Origin: Bacteroidales bacterium UBA4866
Lineage (GTDB): Bacteria; Bacteroidota; Bacteroidia; Bacteroidales; P3
Length of the DNA stretch: 45,370 nt
Direction of reading: 5' to 3'
Assembly (NCBI GenBank): GCA_002399565.1
Contig: DHDW01000003.1
Coordinates: 1-45,370, forward strand
The translations under genes were made by a program, and so were the position numbers. Positions 42,618 to 45,370 of the stretch are shown here, in pieces; the stretch's first letter is position 1; every line of letters begins with the position of its first letter. The notes under the pieces are model-generated. The model was not told the DNA's origin. It did not search any database and worked only from the letters and a program-made list of their open reading frames with translations.

Positions 42618-44237
42618 ATGGAAAAATTACTTCTATTAGGAGATGAGGCTATTGCTCAAGCTGCTATTGATGCAGGTTTGTCTGGCATTTTTGGCTATCC
42701 GGGTACTCCTTCAACAGAAATTATAGAATACATACAGGCTTCAAAGGAAGCTAAAGGAAAAAACATACGCAGCAGTTGGGCTTCTAACGAAAAAACTGCA
42801 ATGGAGGCTGCTCTTGGAATGAGTTATACTGGTAAAAGAGCTATGTTTACTTGCAAGCACGTAGGGATGAATGTGGCTGCAGACCCTTTTATGAACTCTG
42901 CAATTACAGGTGTTAATGGTGGTTTAGTGTATATTTCTGCTGATGACCCTTCAATGCACTCTTCACAAGATGAACAAGATTCTCGTTACTATGCTTTATG
43001 GGCAAAAATTCCAATTCTTGAACCATCAAATCAACAAGAAGCTTATGATATGATTCATGAAGCTTTTGAGCTTTCTGAAAAGTTCCGTTTACCTGTTATG
43101 TTGAGAATAACAACTCGTTTGGCACACTCTCGTGCTGGAGTTGTGATTAGAAAAGATAAAAGAGAACAAAATCAAATAGCAATTCCAGAAAATCCAAAAC
43201 AATTTATCTTGCTTCCAGTTAATGCTCGTCGTCAATATAAAGAGCTTTTAGCAAAACAAGATGGTTTGGAACTTGAATCAAAAAACTCTTCTTTCAACAA
43301 ATACATTGATGGAGAGAACAAGAGTTTGGGAGTAATTGCTTGTGGTTTAGCCTACAACTATTTAATGGAAAACTTTACTCAAACAAAATGTCCTTATCCA
43401 ATTCTTAAAATTGCACAATATCCAATTCCAACTGAAATGGTTAATAAAATGTACCAAGAATGTGATTCTATTTTGGTTTTGGAAGAAGGTCAACCTTTAT
43501 TTGAAGAGAAATTGAAAGGCTTTTTGAATAATGGAAAGAAAATAATGGGACGTTTGGACGGAACTCTAACTGTTGATGGAGAGCTTAACCCTGCAAAAGT
43601 TGGTAAGGCATTAGGATTAGAAGTGTCTGAAGGATTTGAAGTTCCTTCAATAGTTGCACCACGTCCTCCAAAACTTTGCGAAGGATGTCCTCACGCTGAC
43701 ACATACAAAGCATTAAATGAAGTAATGGCTGATTTCTCTAAAGGAAGAGTTTTTGCTGATATAGGATGTTACACATTAGGAGCACTTCCTCCATATAATG
43801 CAATCAACACCACAGTTGATATGGGAGCATCAATAACAATGGCAAAAGGAGCTTCAGAAGCAGGTTTCCAACCAGCAGTAGCAGTTATTGGAGATAGTAC
43901 CTTTACTCACTCAGGAATGACAGGGCTTTTGGATTGTGTTGTAGACAATACTCCAGTTACAATTATCATCTTAGATAACTCCATTACAGCAATGACAGGT
44001 TCACAAAAATCAAACGCAACAGGACGTATTGAATCAATTTGTGAAGGAATTGGAGTAGCGAAAGAACACATTAGAGTAATTACACCTTTGAAAAAATTCC
44101 ACCAAGAAAACGTAAATGTTTTGAAAGAGGAAATAGCTTATCAAGGAGTTTCTGTAGTAATCCCAAGAAGAGAATGCTTGGTTTGGTTAAACAAGAAACG
44201 TAAAGAAGAAAAACAAAAACAAAAGCAACAAGAGTAG
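42618..44237 (+). CDS. iorA: Indolepyruvate ferredoxin oxidoreductase, alpha subunit, without ferredoxin domain
   Basis: Thiamine-diphosphate enzyme subunit of 539 residues that oxidatively decarboxylates aryl pyruvates from Trp, Phe and Tyr to aryl-acetyl-CoA, reducing ferredoxin. It has FGYPGTPSTEIIEYI at the start, GVNGGLVYISADDPSMHSSQ, the conserved CEGCPHADTYKAL, and a ThDP-binding stretch GDSTFTHSGMTGLLD followed by NSITAMTGSQ. Archaeal-type IorA ends in a two-cluster ferredoxin domain; here the chain stops after VVIPRRECLVWLNKK with a Lys/Gln-rich tail, so those clusters are missing. Short forms may be usual in Bacteroidota. The start at 42618 is set by the promoter position. The iorB gene follows after 23 bases. 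Confidence 0.92.
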   Translation: MEKLLLLGDEAIAQAAIDAGLSGIFGYPGTPSTEIIEYIQASKEAKGKNIRSSWASNEKTAMEAALGMSYTGKRAMFTCKHVGMNVAADPFMNSAITGVNGGLVYISADDPSMHSSQDEQDSRYYALWAKIPILEPSNQQEAYDMIHEAFELSEKFRLPVMLRITTRLAHSRAGVVIRKDKREQNQIAIPENPKQFILLPVNARRQYKELLAKQDGLELESKNSSFNKYIDGENKSLGVIACGLAYNYLMENFTQTKCPYPILKIAQYPIPTEMVNKMYQECDSILVLEEGQPLFEEKLKGFLNNGKKIMGRLDGTLTVDGELNPAKVGKALGLEVSEGFEVPSIVAPRPPKLCEGCPHADTYKALNEVMADFSKGRVFADIGCYTLGALPPYNAINTTVDMGASITMAKGASEAGFQPAVAVIGDSTFTHSGMTGLLDCVVDNTPVTIIILDNSITAMTGSQKSNATGRIESICEGIGVAKEHIRVITPLKKFHQENVNVLKEEIAYQGVSVVIPRRECLVWLNKKRKEEKQKQKQQE

Positions 44238-44260
44238 TAAATTTTAAAGAATAGAATGAT

Positions 44261-44842
44261 ATGAAAATAGATATAATATTGTGTGGAGTAGGAGGAATGG
44301 GAGCTTTAAGTACAGCAGCTATCATTTCACAAGCAGCATTAGACATGGGTCTATATATGAAACAAGCCGAAACACATGGAATGGCACAAAGAGGAGGAGA
44401 TGTTCAATCGCATCTACGTCTTTCTGATAAAGAAATAGCATCCGATTTAATTCCAGATGGACAATGTGATATTATACTTTCCGTTGAACCAATGGAAGCA
44501 CTTCGCTACTTGCCTTATCTTAACAAAGAAGAAGGCTGGGTAATTACCAATGAAAATCCTTTTATCAATATTCCAAACTATCCAGAAAAAGAAGAAGTTT
44601 TGGCAGAAGTAAAGAAGGTTAAGAACAGCATAGTTTTCAATGCAGACAAAATAGCTCTTGATCTTGGAAATCCAAAAGGAACCAATATGGTTGTTTTGGG
44701 AGCAGCTTCCAAATATCTTAAAATAGATATTGAAAAACTTGAAAAAGCAATCAACGACACTTTTGGAAGAAAGGGAGAAGAAGTTGTAATGGCAAACATC
44801 AATGCTCTAAGAGCAGGAAGAGAAGTAGCAGACAAAATTTAA
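44261..44842 (+). CDS. iorB: Indolepyruvate ferredoxin oxidoreductase, beta subunit
   Basis: Subunit of 193 residues, the gamma-type 2-oxoacid oxidoreductase domain that pairs with IorA. Family strings: DIILCGVGGMGALSTAAIISQAA at the start (the usual G-x-G-G-x-G pattern), KQAETHGMAQRGGDVQSHLR near 36-55 and the SVEPMEALRYLPYL segment. Length is normal. With iorA it indicates amino-acid fermentation or aryl-acid formation in an anaerobic organism. A strong terminator follows. Confidence 0.95.
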   Translation: MKIDIILCGVGGMGALSTAAIISQAALDMGLYMKQAETHGMAQRGGDVQSHLRLSDKEIASDLIPDGQCDIILSVEPMEALRYLPYLNKEEGWVITNENPFINIPNYPEKEEVLAEVKKVKNSIVFNADKIALDLGNPKGTNMVVLGAASKYLKIDIEKLEKAINDTFGRKGEEVVMANINALRAGREVADKI

Positions 44843-44865
44843 CAATACAAAATCTGCATAATGCA

Positions 44866-44898
44866 AAAGGGATTTCATTAATTTGAAATCCCTTTTTT
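44866..44898 (+). terminator. Rho-independent terminator after iorB
   Basis: AAAGGGATTTC (44866-44876) pairs with GAAATCCCTTT (44885-44895), an 11-bp stem with an 8-base loop, followed by T. Confidence 0.9.
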
Positions 44899-44973
44899 GT
44901 TTTCTATTTAGCCTTGATTGATTAAAAAAAGGTTAAAACTCAATTATATGTAATAATATTCTACAAATATTTA

Positions 44974-44981
44974 TACATTTG
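44974..44981 (+). promoter_or_regulatory. Probable -7 promoter element of the TolC-like gene
   Basis: TACATTTG matches TAnnTTTG and lies about 60 bases before the start codon. A -33 element at the right distance is not clear. Confidence 0.45.
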
Positions 44982-45043
44982 CAGTATTAATAATAGGTAT
45001 ATTAAAAATGTCTATTAAATTATTCTATTAATTCTATTTGTTT

Positions 45044-45370
45044 ATGAGAAAAAAAGTTATTTTAATACTTGCTTTATTCTTTTGTTTAAGTAGTTACTCT
45101 CAAATAACAATTGAATACTGTCAGTCAAAAGCAAAATCAAATTATCCAACATTTGCAAATACTTTTTTGTTTGAAAAGAGTTCAAATTATTCTCTTTCCA
45201 ATGCAACAAGGGCTTTTTTACCTCAATTAAATTTTGTTGCAAAGGCAACTTATCAATCAGACGTAACGAAAATAGATATTACTCTTCCTCCTCCTTTAAG
45301 TGCAGACTTTATTGATTTCCCTCAAATGTCAAAAGAACAATATCAAGCAACTTTGGAACTAAGTCAAATT
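45044..45370 (+). CDS. TolC-like outer-membrane efflux protein, N-terminal part
   Basis: Gene cut by the right edge; 109 codons are visible and the frame is open to the last base. Signal peptide MRKKVILILALFFCLSSYSQ, then ITIEYCQSKAKSNYPTFAN, which follows the usual start of outer-membrane efflux proteins (a first helix with the L-x-x-x-x-x-x-A-x-x-x-NP-like pattern). It continues with NATRAFLPQLNFVAKATYQSDVT, the strand region LPQLNxxAxxxYQ typical of Bacteroidota TolC homologues. Partner pump genes would be expected beyond the edge. It would be overlooked by a caller that needs a stop. Confidence 0.8.
   Translation, partial: MRKKVILILALFFCLSSYSQITIEYCQSKAKSNYPTFANTFLFEKSSNYSLSNATRAFLPQLNFVAKATYQSDVTKIDITLPPPLSADFIDFPQMSKEQYQATLELSQI

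Overview
The window looks like a chromosomal stretch of a low-GC member of the Bacteroidota, most probably Bacteroidales. The evidence is the gene order of its division and cell-wall cluster, promoters of the Bacteroidota type (TTTG, about 19 bp, TAnnTTTG), type IX secretion C-terminal domains, Bacteroidota-only lipoprotein families (DUF4249-like, DUF4292-like), an HU-related protein of the Bacteroidota type, and MurE with the DNPR motif of diaminopimelate-adding enzymes. No rRNA, tRNA, insertion sequence, phage gene or CRISPR was seen.

Layout. 1-2256: a repeat array, then a lipoprotein and a leucine-rich-repeat protein with a type IX sorting domain. 2589-6777: a nucleoside phosphorylase and a 1077-residue multidomain iron-sulfur flavoprotein resembling HcnA, HcnB and HcnC fused in one chain. 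6911-9751 (minus): remains of a type IX-secreted protein, then a four-gene set of secreted or lipid-anchored proteins whose first member is broken by a nonsense codon. 10337-13885 (minus): trigger factor, Era and a YhiN-type flavoprotein in one operon. 13980-17724: a DUF4249-like lipoprotein divergent from pyrK-pyrD, then a DUF4292-like lipoprotein. 18378-33420: the dcw cluster in the order mraZ, rsmH, ftsL, ftsI, murE, mraY, murD remnant, ftsW, murG, murC, ftsQ, ftsA, ftsZ. 33719-34150 (minus): HU-like protein. 34568-36533: a frameshifted lipoprotein gene and an outer-membrane barrel. 36878-42155: M16 peptidase, alpha/beta hydrolase and methyltransferase. 42618-44842: indolepyruvate oxidoreductase iorA-iorB. 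45044 to the edge: start of a TolC-like gene.

Two things stand out. First, seven intergenic regions carry short arrays of dyad-symmetric units with centres spaced 21-23 bp apart, about two helical turns. In two arrays the spacing is exactly 22 bp throughout. The sequence of the units differs from array to array, while the spacing and a central dyad (for example ATG-C-CAT, ACG-C-CGT, TCG-C-CGA) are kept. I do not know a described element that fits. Second, the gene in the murD position encodes only a degenerate C-terminal MurD domain of 178 residues. The Rossmann and ATPase domains are absent and the ligand-binding residues are replaced, yet the frame is intact and tightly packed in the cluster.

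Three genes for exported proteins are visibly decayed (an in-frame stop, a frameshift in an A run, and a C-terminal fragment with stops), which suggests active turnover of the surface-protein repertoire. The dcw cluster appears to be under MraZ control: boxes of the TGGGA type with 9-10 bp spacing lie just before mraZ. All family assignments come from reading motifs; no database search was run.
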